DNA of 64,000 bases from Thiotrichaceae bacterium (GCA_016745055.1 JADGDF010000004.1:1-64000); one strand, 5' to 3'; counted from the first letter of the stretch, positions 16,660-26,638 are shown. The notes: generated by a model from the sequence alone, not told the origin. Numbers and translations are program-made.

Positions 16660-18768
16660 ATGAGCAAGTTAGCGCCCCATATGGGCATTAATTATTTGCG
16701 CGACAATTTGGGGTTACGCCCCATTCCTATTGCTCAACAAAGTGCCATTTTTTTAGTTGGCACCGCGCCTGATGCTGACAAGGATGTTTTTCCGATTAAC
16801 CAATGCGCTTTGATGGTTGGTCGTGATGAAGCAATGCTGGCAAAGCTAGGTGTGTCAAAAGGTACTTTGCACTACGCAATTGCTGCCATTTTAGGTCAAG
16901 GTGTAGAACCTTACATCATTGTGGTTCGTGTTGAACGTGCCCCAAAACCAAAAACAAGTTTTTACCATTCCATTAAGCGCACACTAGCCACTGAAGATGC
17001 CGAGACTATTAACCGTGCAAGTGACAGTGATGAGGATGCATTAGCTCATGGCGATATTGGGGCTATTGAGCAAATATGGTCAGGCGATGAAATTTACGAA
17101 CGTGATGTCGACTGGATACGTATTAATGCAAAAATTAAGTGGTTAAGATATGAAACTGTTGAAACTGTCTCAAGACGCACATCATCAACTGACCCGCTTG
17201 ATTATATCGATAATGCCTTAGAGCTAAAAGAAGTGTCTCAAGGTGAAACTCAGTACGTTGTTGGCACTGACTGCCAGTTAACCGAAAACGGCATTGAGTG
17301 GCTAACAGAAAACAAACCTACCCCGCATACCAATTACGTAGCAACTTACGTTTATGGTAGACGCCCCGCGAATGAGCAAGATTATCAAGTCAAATATACC
17401 TATTATCCTGAAGAAGAAATTCTAGGAGAAGTGGTTAATCGTGATCCCAACCAAACTTACGATTATTTAGAAAACAATGACATCTTGCGCTTATTAGCGA
17501 TTCGTCAAGGCAATACCACTTACGTTGCAGACACCGATTACGAATTAGCCAATGATCGTATTGAATGGAAAATTTACAGTGAAGTTGAAACAGTCACCCG
17601 TACAGCCGCTAATGATACTTTAGTCAATTCTGCCAACTTGTTAGATGTATCTGAAATTTCAATGGGTGCTGACATCTTCACCAAAAATGTTGATTGGCAA
17701 ATCACCGCAGATGAAATTGAATGGCTAGGTACTAATTCTTCTGAGCCGGAGCTTGGAGAAGATTATATCGTTACCTACACCCATGCACATAAACCTGAAA
17801 ATGACACTGATTATGAGTGTAATTATGAGTTTGTTGGTGGTGAATATGCAGCACTAAGCAATGTTGTAGGCGGCTGGAGTGCTGACACGGGATTAGCAGA
17901 GGGTGTAAATGTCGCCCGTTATGCTGAAGAACAAGTCAAAGTTAAGCCTAAGTTGATGATTGCAACTGGCTTTACGCAGTATTTACCTGTTGTCAATGAA
18001 ATGTTAGGCGTGGCTAGTAGCTTGTTAAGTACTGTTTATGTAGATGGCCCCACTGAGTCGCCTAAAGACGCAATTAGTTATCGTCAAGAATTTGGCAGTG
18101 AGCGTTGTTATGTGATTGATCCCTGGGTGAAATTCTATAACACCTATACCAGTAAATATGATTATCAACCTAGTTCTGCAATGGTAGCAGGGCTAATTAA
18201 CAAAGTCGATTCTGAAAAAGGCATTTGGTTCTCTCCATCGAACCACGAATTGTTAGGCATTGAAGGGCTTAAGTACCCCGTAGGCCGTCAAGGCAAAGGC
18301 CAATCCATTGAGAACTACATCAGACAAGCAGATGTAAACACCATTACCCGTGGCCCTGAAGGTGGTTGGTTGTTAGCGGGTAATCGTACCTGTTCTAATG
18401 ATCCTCAATTTCAGTTTCTCCCTGTTGTCAGAACGGATGACATGCTGGAAGAAGCGATTACAGAAGCAATGCGTGTATTTTTAGATAGACCCATTGATGC
18501 GGCCCAAATTGATACTGTTCTTGAATCAGTAAATATGTTTTTGCGCATGCTCGAGCAAAAAAGGGCTCTTATATTAGGCTCACAACCTCCTGCCTATATT
18601 GTACCTGCTAACAATACCCCTGATCAGATTAAGTTAGGTCGCATCTCTATTCGCTTTGATTGCGAATTCAAATATCCAATGGAAAGTCCCATAATCACAC
18701 GCGAAATTAATTTTAACTACCTTAAAGAAATGTTTAAGCATGTTAAATACGTGCGTGACGCAGCTTAG
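16660..18768 (+). CDS. FI: Contractile tail sheath protein, P2 FI family, enlarged
   Basis: 702 residues against about 400 in P2. Sheath landmarks are at both ends: PHMGINYLRDNLGLRPIPIAQQSAIFLVGTAPDAD at the start, and SPSNHELLGIEGL, EGGWLLAGNRTCS, VRTDDMLEEAITEAMR in the last 200 residues. Inserted at about 110-400 are several units of a beta domain with pattern D-W-x-I-x-x-x-x-I-E-W-L and Y-x-V-x-Y-x-Y/H (for example VDWQITADEIEWLG, EDYIVTYTHAHKPEN). Such surface domains decorate the outside of the contracted tail. A Shine-Dalgarno AAAGGA precedes the ATG. Confidence 0.9.
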   Translation: MSKLAPHMGINYLRDNLGLRPIPIAQQSAIFLVGTAPDADKDVFPINQCALMVGRDEAMLAKLGVSKGTLHYAIAAILGQGVEPYIIVVRVERAPKPKTSFYHSIKRTLATEDAETINRASDSDEDALAHGDIGAIEQIWSGDEIYERDVDWIRINAKIKWLRYETVETVSRRTSSTDPLDYIDNALELKEVSQGETQYVVGTDCQLTENGIEWLTENKPTPHTNYVATYVYGRRPANEQDYQVKYTYYPEEEILGEVVNRDPNQTYDYLENNDILRLLAIRQGNTTYVADTDYELANDRIEWKIYSEVETVTRTAANDTLVNSANLLDVSEISMGADIFTKNVDWQITADEIEWLGTNSSEPELGEDYIVTYTHAHKPENDTDYECNYEFVGGEYAALSNVVGGWSADTGLAEGVNVARYAEEQVKVKPKLMIATGFTQYLPVVNEMLGVASSLLSTVYVDGPTESPKDAISYRQEFGSERCYVIDPWVKFYNTYTSKYDYQPSSAMVAGLINKVDSEKGIWFSPSNHELLGIEGLKYPVGRQGKGQSIENYIRQADVNTITRGPEGGWLLAGNRTCSNDPQFQFLPVVRTDDMLEEAITEAMRVFLDRPIDAAQIDTVLESVNMFLRMLEQKRALILGSQPPAYIVPANNTPDQIKLGRISIRFDCEFKYPMESPIITREINFNYLKEMFKHVKYVRDAA

Positions 18769-18777
18769 GAGGAATTT

Positions 18778-19299
18778 ATGCCGTTAAGACGCGCTAGACA
18801 CTACAAAGATTTCCACATCTTTATTAATGGGATAGGTTATGCAGGTATTGCCACCGAAGTCACTTTACCCGAAATTGCAGAAAAAACTTCTGATCATCGT
18901 GGTGCCGGCATGGGTTATAACTTACAATTTAAGCAGGGTTTAGAAGACCTTGAAATGACCATTAAGACCAAAGACGCTGCACCAGAACTCAGCGCTTTAA
19001 CCGCAAAGCATGATGCTCAAGCCACCTCTATTATTTTGTACGCTCATACCAGTACAGATGAATCTCCAAACAGTGGCCAAAACCTCACTGTTACCTTCCA
19101 AGGCAGTATTAGTAAACGTGGTTCTTTTTCTTTGAAGTCTGGAGAGGAACCAGAAATTGAGTTTACGGTAAAACCTATCATTGTTTACACCGAAGTGTAC
19201 GATGGTAGAGAGCTATATCACATTGATTTAATGTCAACTAAATATCGTGTTGATGGGGTTGATCAATGGGCACAAATGCGTGCCAACTTAAGACTCTAA
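18778..19299 (+). CDS. FII: Major tail tube protein, P2 FII family
   Basis: 173 residues, matching P2 FII (PF04985). Seen are an N-terminal strand YKDFHIFINGIGYAGIATEVTLPEI, GAGMGYNLQFKQGLEDLEMTI, and the C-terminal EVYDGRELYHIDLMSTKYRVDGVDQWAQMRANL that closes all family members. A strong GGAGGA Shine-Dalgarno precedes the ATG. The protein polymerises into the inner tube. Confidence 0.92.
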   Translation: MPLRRARHYKDFHIFINGIGYAGIATEVTLPEIAEKTSDHRGAGMGYNLQFKQGLEDLEMTIKTKDAAPELSALTAKHDAQATSIILYAHTSTDESPNSGQNLTVTFQGSISKRGSFSLKSGEEPEIEFTVKPIIVYTEVYDGRELYHIDLMSTKYRVDGVDQWAQMRANLRL

Positions 19300-19300
19300 C

Positions 19301-19798
19301 ATGCCAATAGACAGGCCACTAACACTTATTAACTTCAATTTTATTATTGAAGGTGAAAACCAAGCAGGATTAGCTACAAGCCTAAAGATTCCTATCTTAA
19401 GGCCAGAAATGGTTAAAGCAAATGCGGGGTTAAGTGTCGCAAGGCCTGTCTTTATGGGCTTAAATAAATTTATTTCCCTTGAATTCAAAACCGCCGAATA
19501 TGGGAAATTACAAAAATATATTGGCAAACAAGATACCGTCATTCAAGGGTATGGCAGTTTAAATGATACCACATCACATTTTGAGCAAGTTAAAGTTATA
19601 GCAAAGGGATTGCTAGCTTATAACCCCTCTACGTGGGGTGTGGGTAAAAAAACCGATGACAGATATTCCATGTACTGTGTCGAGCTAAATTACAGTGGGC
19701 ATGATAGTAACATATTTGTTAGTACGCTCACCAATACCTTTATGGTCAATGGTGAGGATTTGATTGAAACACAGATTAGAAATAAGATTCAAGTATAA
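19301..19798 (+). CDS. Second tail tube-like protein (FII paralogue)
   Basis: 165 residues, beginning one base after the FII stop. It has the same plan: a first strand NFNFIIEGENQAGLATSLKIPILRPE, a middle segment FKTAEYGKLQKYIG, and a C-terminal FMVNGEDLIETQIRNKIQV aligned with FII's YRVDGVDQWAQMRANLRL. Sequence identity is low, so the duplication is old. A second tube protein may form the tube tip or terminator. The family call rests on fold-level similarity that I judged by eye. Confidence 0.6.
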   Translation: MPIDRPLTLINFNFIIEGENQAGLATSLKIPILRPEMVKANAGLSVARPVFMGLNKFISLEFKTAEYGKLQKYIGKQDTVIQGYGSLNDTTSHFEQVKVIAKGLLAYNPSTWGVGKKTDDRYSMYCVELNYSGHDSNIFVSTLTNTFMVNGEDLIETQIRNKIQV

Positions 19799-19807
19799 GG
19801 ATATACA

Positions 19808-20161
19808 ATGATAGAATTAACCACTCCTGAAAAAAAAGATGACAGCCACAAAATTGTCATTAAATTAAACAATCCTATCTTTAGAAAAATGGATAACATT
19901 CAACTTGAATCCATTGAATTTTTGCACCCCAACGAATTAAATGGCAAACAAATTGGCGATTTCTTCGACAAAAACCCCGTAGACCCCAAAAAGCCAATGG
20001 ATCCAAAAAAACAAGTAGCCTTCCTCGTCTTTATGTGTCGAGACATGCTAACCCCTGATGATTTTGACCAAATGAAAGCTAAAAATTTAGGCGCTTGCAA
20101 CAGAAAACTCAACCACATGAAAGTCTTCAACGATTTTTTTCAAGAAGACGGCGAAGTCTAA
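19808..20161 (+). CDS. E: Tail assembly chaperone, P2 gpE-like
   Basis: 117 residues. It lies between tube and tape measure, the fixed place of the tail chaperone pair in contractile and non-contractile phages. LNNPIFRKMDNIQLESIEFLHPNELNGKQIGDF is typical of gpE. The 3' end carries a run of seven T at 20134-20140, and the reading frame that continues past the E stop (E') has no start codon of its own, so an E-E' fusion by programmed frameshift is expected. AAGGAT precedes the ATG. Confidence 0.85.
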   Translation: MIELTTPEKKDDSHKIVIKLNNPIFRKMDNIQLESIEFLHPNELNGKQIGDFFDKNPVDPKKPMDPKKQVAFLVFMCRDMLTPDDFDQMKAKNLGACNRKLNHMKVFNDFFQEDGEV

Positions 20162-20339
20162 ATTTCTTATTGAAGCGCAAGCGACTACTCCAAAAGATGT
20201 CCTCAACTTAATCTTTGATGACCTAGCATTTATCTACCACTGGACACCAGATGTTTGTGGAAAACTAAAAATAGATGATTTAATCACACGACATCAACAA
20301 GCCCTCACGCGCTTGGAAAACTCCCTCCCTAAGTATTAA
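20139..20339 (+). CDS. E': Tail assembly chaperone E' (frameshift product)
   Basis: An open frame of 66 codons, without ATG, that overlaps the end of E and reads FLIEAQATTPKDVLNLIFDDLAFIYHWTPDVCG and on to LENSLPKY. Helical content and position match P2 gpE'. Its frame is reached from E by -2 (or +1) slippage at T7 (20134-20140); a stop in this frame just upstream (20121-20123) confines the junction to this spot. P2 uses -1; a -2 shift is known for Mu-type tail chaperones. Too short and start-less to be found by plain ORF calling. Confidence 0.8.
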   Translation, partial: FKKTAKSKFLIEAQATTPKDVLNLIFDDLAFIYHWTPDVCGKLKIDDLITRHQQALTRLENSLPKY

Positions 20340-20348
20340 CCATGAACG

Positions 20349-20375
20349 AAAGGCGCTCTATGCGCCTTTTTTTTT
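20349..20375 (+). terminator. Rho-independent terminator / attenuator before tape measure
   Basis: AAAGGCGC-TCTAT-GCGCCTTT followed by a run of T. It lies between E' and the tape measure ATG (20394), so it probably lowers expression of the long tape measure relative to tube and sheath rather than ending the operon. Confidence 0.8.
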
Positions 20376-20393
20376 GGCAAGGACGCTACCCTC

Positions 20394-23300
20394 ATGGCTA
20401 TGAACGATGTTGTCATTCGCGTATCAGCAATTGATCGCGCCTCGGCTGTTTTCGCTCGCATAGAAAACAACTTTTCCCAAAGAATGCAACGCATTACGCA
20501 GCAAACGCAAAAGTTCCAACAAACAATGGAACGAGTAGCCAATATGAAAATTGCTGCAGACGGTGTGCGCTCGTTCTCCAATTCTATTACCTCTGCATTA
20601 GCAAAGCCAATTGACGCCGGTATGTCGTTTGAAGCCGCAATGTCTAAAGTGGCTTCAGTGTCTCTCGTGGGGTATTTAGATGAAAACGGCAAAAAAACAG
20701 CCGAATACGACAAACAGCTTAGAGCACTAACAGATACCGCTCAAGAATTCGGTGCAAAAACCGCGTGGTCAGCCTCTCAAATTGCCCAAGGACAAGGCTT
20801 TCTTGGTATGGCAGGGTTTAAACCTGACCAAATTAAAGCAGCCACAGGGGGGATGTTAAGCGCAGCAAGCGCAATGGGTTCCGAATTGGGAGAAACGGCA
20901 GACATTCTTTCCAATATTGGCACTGCTATGTTTGGCCAGGACGCGACAAATCAGTTTAACCGCATGGCGGACGTTATGGCGCACGTTACCAGCACATCCA
21001 ACAGTGATATTCAAATGTTGGGTTATGCCATGAAATATGTCGCTCCTGTTGCTGCAACTGCTAGGGTGTCATTAGAGCAATTAGCTGGTGCAATGGCCAT
21101 GACGCACAACAGCGGCATTCAAGCGAGCCAAGCCGGTACGAGCCTTCGCGGGATACTCAGCAGATTAAGCGCTCCAACAGAAACTGTGGGAACTAGATTA
21201 GAGGCCATAGGAGTTAAAACTCAAGATGCAAAAGGAAACCTCAGAGATTTTCCAACCATTTTAAAAGATATATATGAGGGAACTAAAAAGCTTGGAACAG
21301 CCCAACGAATTGAAGCTTTTGCAGATATTGCAGGATTAGAAGCAAGTTCAGCTATGGCTGTGTTAGTTAAATCAGCAGGCGCTGGTGAATTACAAAAATA
21401 TATCAGTGATATGGGGGATAAAGGGGAAAACGTCGCTGGTAGAGCTGCCCAAATTGCAAAAATACGCATTGATAATTTAAAAGGGCGCATTACTATCCTA
21501 GGTTCTGTTATGGAGGCATTGTACATTAATGTCTTCAACAGAGTTAAACCCATATTGAAAACTGCTGTTGAGTGGATAACTCAGTTAGTTAGAAAAATAA
21601 ATGACTGGATAAGTGCGCATCCTGGGTTAACCAGTGCGTTATTCAAAGCGGTTGCCATTTTAGGAGGATTAACAGCCGCAATTGCAACTGCTATTAGTGG
21701 TGCAGCGGCATTTACGGCTGTTTTGGCAGGTGTAAAACTTGGGTTAGTTGCTATTAGTACGTTTTCAGGTCCGCTTTTAGCTATAGGCGGTATTGCGCTT
21801 ATTGTTTACAAATATTGGGAACCGCTCAGTGCGTTTTTTGGCAATCTCTTTGAGGGGATTAAAGCCGGATTAGCGCCTGTTACGCATGCGTTTTCAATCT
21901 TAAAGAATGCATTAGCACCCTTAACTATTGTTTTTGTTTCTCTTTTTTCACCAATCGCAGAGGCAAGTCAAGCAGTTTTAAGTTTTGGAGATGTGGGCAG
22001 TAGCGTAGGTATGAGTATTGGCCAAACATTGGGCTTTGCGATTACAGCTATTGCGTTGGGTATCACCAAAACGATCAACCTCCTAAAGTCTTTAGGCACT
22101 TGGTTAGGGGAAACTTTTGCCAAGTTCGCACAAATGACAGAAGGCTTAAACTTTGTTGATCAAATAAAGTTTGCTTTTCAACAAGTTAATAACTTTATCA
22201 CCACCTTTGATTTTAATGCTAGTGGCACTGCGATCATTAATACGTTAGTTGAGGGCGTTGTATTTGCTGGCAAGCAATTATGGCAAGCGGTTTATAATGT
22301 ATTTCTCTATGTAAGACAGCTTTTACCATTCAGTAACGCAAAAGAAGGGCCTTTCAGTAATCTCTATGAAAGTGGTCAACGCATTATTATGACCATTGCT
22401 GGGGGTGTGGCAAGTGTTGGGAGTTATTTGTGGGAAACTGTTTTCCAAATTTTCCAGGTTTCTAAGCAAACTGTACTTAATGCTTTTTCTGACTTGGGAA
22501 ATTGGATAACAGACTTTTTTAGCGATCCTTTGAAAAACACGCTATTCTTGGCTATGAAAATAGCTATCATTGATTCCATCATCCTGGCATTAGGTAACGC
22601 GGTTAATTTTGTTAAGCCTTATTTTGTTGGGTTTACTCAAAAAGTAACCTCTTACTTCGGTTTTGATGCTCAAGTTGTTAAAAGCTATTACCATTCTTTG
22701 ATTTCATCCTTTTCCTTCAGCTCTTTATATCAAGTATACGAGAATATAAAAGAAGTAGTTTCTGCTATTGGTGGCAAGCTAATAAAATTTGGCAGTTTTA
22801 TTAATATCAATGGAATTGCTAATGCCTCTATTTCTGTATTTCAAACGATCCTGCAATACTTGCCAGGCGTTGGTAAGGCTTTAATTGTTGTAGGTTCCTC
22901 ATTTGCCAGCGCGATAGGCATTATTTTCTCCTTTGGTTCTAATTTAACTGGGCTTTCTTCGAGTATTTTTAACTTCTTAGGTGGATTTAGTCATTTTTCC
23001 AGCATCGTGATTGGCTTTGTTGGTACATTTGCCAGCAAGCTATATGCATTAACCAGTTTTTTACCCACGCCTGTAAAACTTCTATTCCTCTTTGGAGGAG
23101 CGATTGCTTTATTTACTAGCAATTTCAGTACGATAGCGCCTATGCTAGGCGAATTTGGTATAATGCTCAAAGACATTTTGGAAAATCTAACAGGCTTTCA
23201 GCAAACGTTGCTGAAATTCGTTGGCTCAGAAACCATTAATATTGGCCTTGTACTGACTGGTTTTAGTGGTATTGCTATTATTTACAGCCTTGTTAGGGCG

Positions 23301-26300
23301 GTTTATACGTTTAAAGATGAATTATTTTCTTTTGTCTCTTTTATCAATGAATGGTGGCAATCACTAGGGACAACTGCTAAATGGATTTCAGGTATAACTA
23401 TTGCTGTCTCTGGGCTGATTCCCTTATTTGCTGTGTTGGGCACACTGCTTGTTTCTCCATTCGCACTACTCGTTGTCGCCTTAACCACTGGTGTAACAGT
23501 TGTTACAACATTCAAGTCAGAAATACTTAGCGTTGCCAATGAAATCTATACCTTTGTTTCGGGGGTCACTGAAAAGATAGGAAATATATTTGACTCTGTA
23601 TTTGGCGAAGGAACATGGATGTCTTTCTCTTCTGTTATAAAAGATTTCCTAATGGTAGGCGCTCTCTCTGCTTTTGCCTTTTTTGCTGCATTTGTAGGTA
23701 AGAAATTCTTCCAAACGTTTTCTGCAATAAGGAAAGCCAAACAATGTGAAAAAAACCCTCTTTTAGCCTGCATGTTACCTGATCGTAAAGAGCTTGTTAA
23801 AAGAATCAAGCAAGGTCAATACGGTTTAGCGCTTTCCAATATGGGGGGTAATTGTGGGCTAATTAGTAACCAATGTGCTAACAACACAGCAAATGCTGTT
23901 GGCAGATTAGCAAATAGAACAAATGGGCAACTAGCGCTTTTTCATGAGAATTCCCAAAACGCCACACAGCGCACGACCACGACCATGCGCCAACGTTTTG
24001 GTAATATGTTTACATGGATGGGCAACCAGTGGCGCAACACAGCTAGTTTAGCTACCCGCGCGTATTCAGGAATAGGCCCTGCAATAAGCCGTTCTATCAA
24101 TTCAACTCAAGGTGCATTTAGAGACGCTAGCCGTCACTATTCAAATTTTATGGATAACGCACGACTAGCAGGTACTGCGATTGGAGAACGTAATCCTCAA
24201 AATAATCTTGTACGTGGTGGATTGCGTGGCCCGAATTTTAATAATAATGATAGACAGGTATATGGGGGAAGGGTAAGCAATAGAATTGGTGACGAGCGTT
24301 ACAGGCACGAGGAAAGAAGGCTAAGGATTGGTGGAATTAGGGACGGCATAAGTACACCCAGAATGGAAAGAGAGTCATCTATAGCTCATTCTCAATCTCA
24401 AAGTATTGGCATGAGAGAGGCTAATAGACTTGCTCGCATTGAAAGAACCCATCTGCAACAATTAGCCGTTACAACAGACAACACGCTGCAATCAATCAAT
24501 CGTTCTGTAAGAACCCATTACGCTAATATTCCAACTTTCGCAAACACTGCATACACCTCTATGCGTGAACGTACCAATCAGTTCGCAACGAATACGACAG
24601 GCCGTTTTAGAACAATGAGAGACCGTATAAGAGGTGTCTTTTCTGGCATAGGTTCTCAACGCGCTAATCCTAATATTGAACAACCTGAGCAACCACGAAG
24701 TAACATGGGCAAAACAGCCGCAATTGCAGGTATTGTGGCGGGTATTGCAGGATTAGCTATGTTTTCCTCTGTTGATGCACAAGCTTCAGAGCTAAATTCT
24801 ACCTTAAGTACAACCAGTCAAAAACTAGAAGAAACGCAAGCATCATTATCGTTGCTAGACAAAGCGGGTAATGTATTAGGCGCAACTTGGAATTGGGTAA
24901 CAAATAACCCATTTGAGGCGCTGATGATTGGCATGACGTTAATGGAACTCTTGCCAGTTTTAGGATCATTAGGCACTGCATTTACTACGCTTGGCACAAC
25001 CATGATGACAAGTGTAACAGCGTTGGGTTCGCTCACAACTGTTGCAGCAGGGGCGGCCGCCGCTTTTGCAGGTTGGCAATTAGGTACTTGGTTGTACAAT
25101 GAGTTTACTGTTGTTCAAGAAACCGCTATTTCTATCGTGGGATGGTTTGTTGAAACGGGCGCGTCAATTAAGAATGCTATTTTAGAAGGTTGGAATATTA
25201 CCGTTGAAATTGCAACATCCATAGGCGCGGGTTTTGAGTACTTGTTTAGCCTCTCCTGGTTAGAAGCGGGTGCTAACCTAATTGGATCATTCATTGAGGG
25301 CTTTAAATCTCACAGCATCCTTGAATTGATCACTATGGGATTTCAGGCGATTTCTGATTACTTCTATTCAATTTCGTGGGTTGATGCTGCAATTAGAATT
25401 GTTTCAACTTGGATAGAAGGTATTGCTAGCGTTGATATTTTAGGCTCTGTGACTCCTATTTTTAACGCAGCTTCAAACTGGTTAAGTCAACAAAGTTGGT
25501 TCCAAGAAGGTGCTAACATGGTCAAAAGTTGGGCAGCAGGCGCAAAATCTGCTCACCAATCGGTTGTCACAGCCGTTGTTGACTTATTTTCCGATACAGG
25601 TAAGAAATACCTAAATCACTCGGACGCGAAAATGGGGCCACTTGCAGAGATTTCAACAACAGGCCGTAATTTCGTCAAAACGTGGGCAGGTGGTGTACTG
25701 TCAGAAAAAGCAACTGCATCTCAAGGCACAAGCAAAATGTTGGCAGGGGTGGCTTCGACACTTATTGGCACAAGTATGCCTGCAATGGCATTGCCTGATA
25801 TTAACACTGAACAACTTGGACAACAAATCAGTTCAGGTTTTACGCAATCTATTGACGGATTTAAAAACCAAGCTATTCAAGCGCCTAGCGTATTAATGAA
25901 AGGGGTGTTTGATGGGGATGTGAACGGGGCGCTGGGAGGTATCACGCAAGGATTTAAAGATACCTTAAGCAATGCGCCCAATCAGATATTGGGTGGGTTG
26001 GGCAATTTAGGGGTAGATGTCAGTTCAAACATGCCTGACATGTCAAACTTTGGGTTGCCAGAAGGTCTCAGTTTGCCAAGTGCAAGTGGCGGATTGGAAA
26101 TGCCAGGCCTGCCAGGTTTGGACTCTTTAACAAATGGCTTTAATCCCGCAGAAGCAAATCCGTTAAGTGATTCACAACCCGTTCAGCAAAAAGCCCTGCA
26201 ACCGTCACCAGCTCCACAGCAACCTAATCAACAGGGTAGTGCGGGAACAACGATCACGTTTGGTGATATTATCATCAATATTAAAGGTAGCCTAAGTGGC

Positions 26301-26405
26301 GATGCCGAAGATATAGCCAATTCCATTGCAGAATTGGCAGTGGACAGAATAGAGGAAAAAATAAGAGAGAGCCGTTTCGACTCCCTCTATGACATGGATT
26401 CTTAA
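20394..26405 (+). CDS. T: Tail tape measure protein
   Basis: 2003 residues, the longest gene here and implying a long tail. The first 360 residues are the conserved tape-measure domain (TIGR01760/PF10145) with FEAAMSKVASVS, GAKTAWSASQIAQG, TSNSDIQMLGYAMKYVAPVA and GIQASQAGTSLRGILSRL. Then come many hydrophobic stretches (e.g. 415-470, 900-1080, 1450-1560), as in P2 gpT. The C-terminus is low in complexity (Gly, Pro, Asn, Gln). About 1130-1440 is unusually rich in Asn and Arg, unlike the rest. It sets tail length and leaves the tail during DNA injection. Confidence 0.93.
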   Translation: MAMNDVVIRVSAIDRASAVFARIENNFSQRMQRITQQTQKFQQTMERVANMKIAADGVRSFSNSITSALAKPIDAGMSFEAAMSKVASVSLVGYLDENGKKTAEYDKQLRALTDTAQEFGAKTAWSASQIAQGQGFLGMAGFKPDQIKAATGGMLSAASAMGSELGETADILSNIGTAMFGQDATNQFNRMADVMAHVTSTSNSDIQMLGYAMKYVAPVAATARVSLEQLAGAMAMTHNSGIQASQAGTSLRGILSRLSAPTETVGTRLEAIGVKTQDAKGNLRDFPTILKDIYEGTKKLGTAQRIEAFADIAGLEASSAMAVLVKSAGAGELQKYISDMGDKGENVAGRAAQIAKIRIDNLKGRITILGSVMEALYINVFNRVKPILKTAVEWITQLVRKINDWISAHPGLTSALFKAVAILGGLTAAIATAISGAAAFTAVLAGVKLGLVAISTFSGPLLAIGGIALIVYKYWEPLSAFFGNLFEGIKAGLAPVTHAFSILKNALAPLTIVFVSLFSPIAEASQAVLSFGDVGSSVGMSIGQTLGFAITAIALGITKTINLLKSLGTWLGETFAKFAQMTEGLNFVDQIKFAFQQVNNFITTFDFNASGTAIINTLVEGVVFAGKQLWQAVYNVFLYVRQLLPFSNAKEGPFSNLYESGQRIIMTIAGGVASVGSYLWETVFQIFQVSKQTVLNAFSDLGNWITDFFSDPLKNTLFLAMKIAIIDSIILALGNAVNFVKPYFVGFTQKVTSYFGFDAQVVKSYYHSLISSFSFSSLYQVYENIKEVVSAIGGKLIKFGSFININGIANASISVFQTILQYLPGVGKALIVVGSSFASAIGIIFSFGSNLTGLSSSIFNFLGGFSHFSSIVIGFVGTFASKLYALTSFLPTPVKLLFLFGGAIALFTSNFSTIAPMLGEFGIMLKDILENLTGFQQTLLKFVGSETINIGLVLTGFSGIAIIYSLVRAVYTFKDELFSFVSFINEWWQSLGTTAKWISGITIAVSGLIPLFAVLGTLLVSPFALLVVALTTGVTVVTTFKSEILSVANEIYTFVSGVTEKIGNIFDSVFGEGTWMSFSSVIKDFLMVGALSAFAFFAAFVGKKFFQTFSAIRKAKQCEKNPLLACMLPDRKELVKRIKQGQYGLALSNMGGNCGLISNQCANNTANAVGRLANRTNGQLALFHENSQNATQRTTTTMRQRFGNMFTWMGNQWRNTASLATRAYSGIGPAISRSINSTQGAFRDASRHYSNFMDNARLAGTAIGERNPQNNLVRGGLRGPNFNNNDRQVYGGRVSNRIGDERYRHEERRLRIGGIRDGISTPRMERESSIAHSQSQSIGMREANRLARIERTHLQQLAVTTDNTLQSINRSVRTHYANIPTFANTAYTSMRERTNQFATNTTGRFRTMRDRIRGVFSGIGSQRANPNIEQPEQPRSNMGKTAAIAGIVAGIAGLAMFSSVDAQASELNSTLSTTSQKLEETQASLSLLDKAGNVLGATWNWVTNNPFEALMIGMTLMELLPVLGSLGTAFTTLGTTMMTSVTALGSLTTVAAGAAAAFAGWQLGTWLYNEFTVVQETAISIVGWFVETGASIKNAILEGWNITVEIATSIGAGFEYLFSLSWLEAGANLIGSFIEGFKSHSILELITMGFQAISDYFYSISWVDAAIRIVSTWIEGIASVDILGSVTPIFNAASNWLSQQSWFQEGANMVKSWAAGAKSAHQSVVTAVVDLFSDTGKKYLNHSDAKMGPLAEISTTGRNFVKTWAGGVLSEKATASQGTSKMLAGVASTLIGTSMPAMALPDINTEQLGQQISSGFTQSIDGFKNQAIQAPSVLMKGVFDGDVNGALGGITQGFKDTLSNAPNQILGGLGNLGVDVSSNMPDMSNFGLPEGLSLPSASGGLEMPGLPGLDSLTNGFNPAEANPLSDSQPVQQKALQPSPAPQQPNQQGSAGTTITFGDIIINIKGSLSGDAEDIANSIAELAVDRIEEKIRESRFDSLYDMDS

Positions 26406-26502
26406 GGAATATCTGGAGATATTTCCACTATACCAAGAGCCTATAAAGAAATAACTTCTTTATCTGACATTTTTCTTAATAATATTGTTGAGCAATAAAA
26501 AA

Positions 26503-26638
26503 GCGCCAAGCAGGACTCGAACCTGCAAATTATTCCGATGTGTTATAGAAGCCACAGAATATACCTGGTTTACCCATCATTATGCTTCGTCGATTCTGCG
26601 GGATATCCAAGCCGGTTGCCATTCCCGTTAATTGGCGC
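26503..26638 (-). tRNA. Oversized tRNA-like element A, anticodon unclear
   Basis: Minus strand. A perfect 7-bp acceptor GCGCCAA/TTGGCGC brackets 136 bases and is followed by TTTTTT. A perfect T arm GCAGG-TTCGAGT-CCTGC sits next to the 3' acceptor strand. The interior is about 50 bases too long for a tRNA, and I find no convincing anticodon arm, so it may be a tRNA with an insertion, a degenerate gene, or a tRNA-mimic RNA. The T arm is nearly identical to that of element B. Confidence 0.5.

Noticed and set aside
26503-26638. Group I or group II intron in a tRNA
   Set aside because: The extra sequence of about 50 bases is far too short for a self-splicing intron and no intron core motif is visible.
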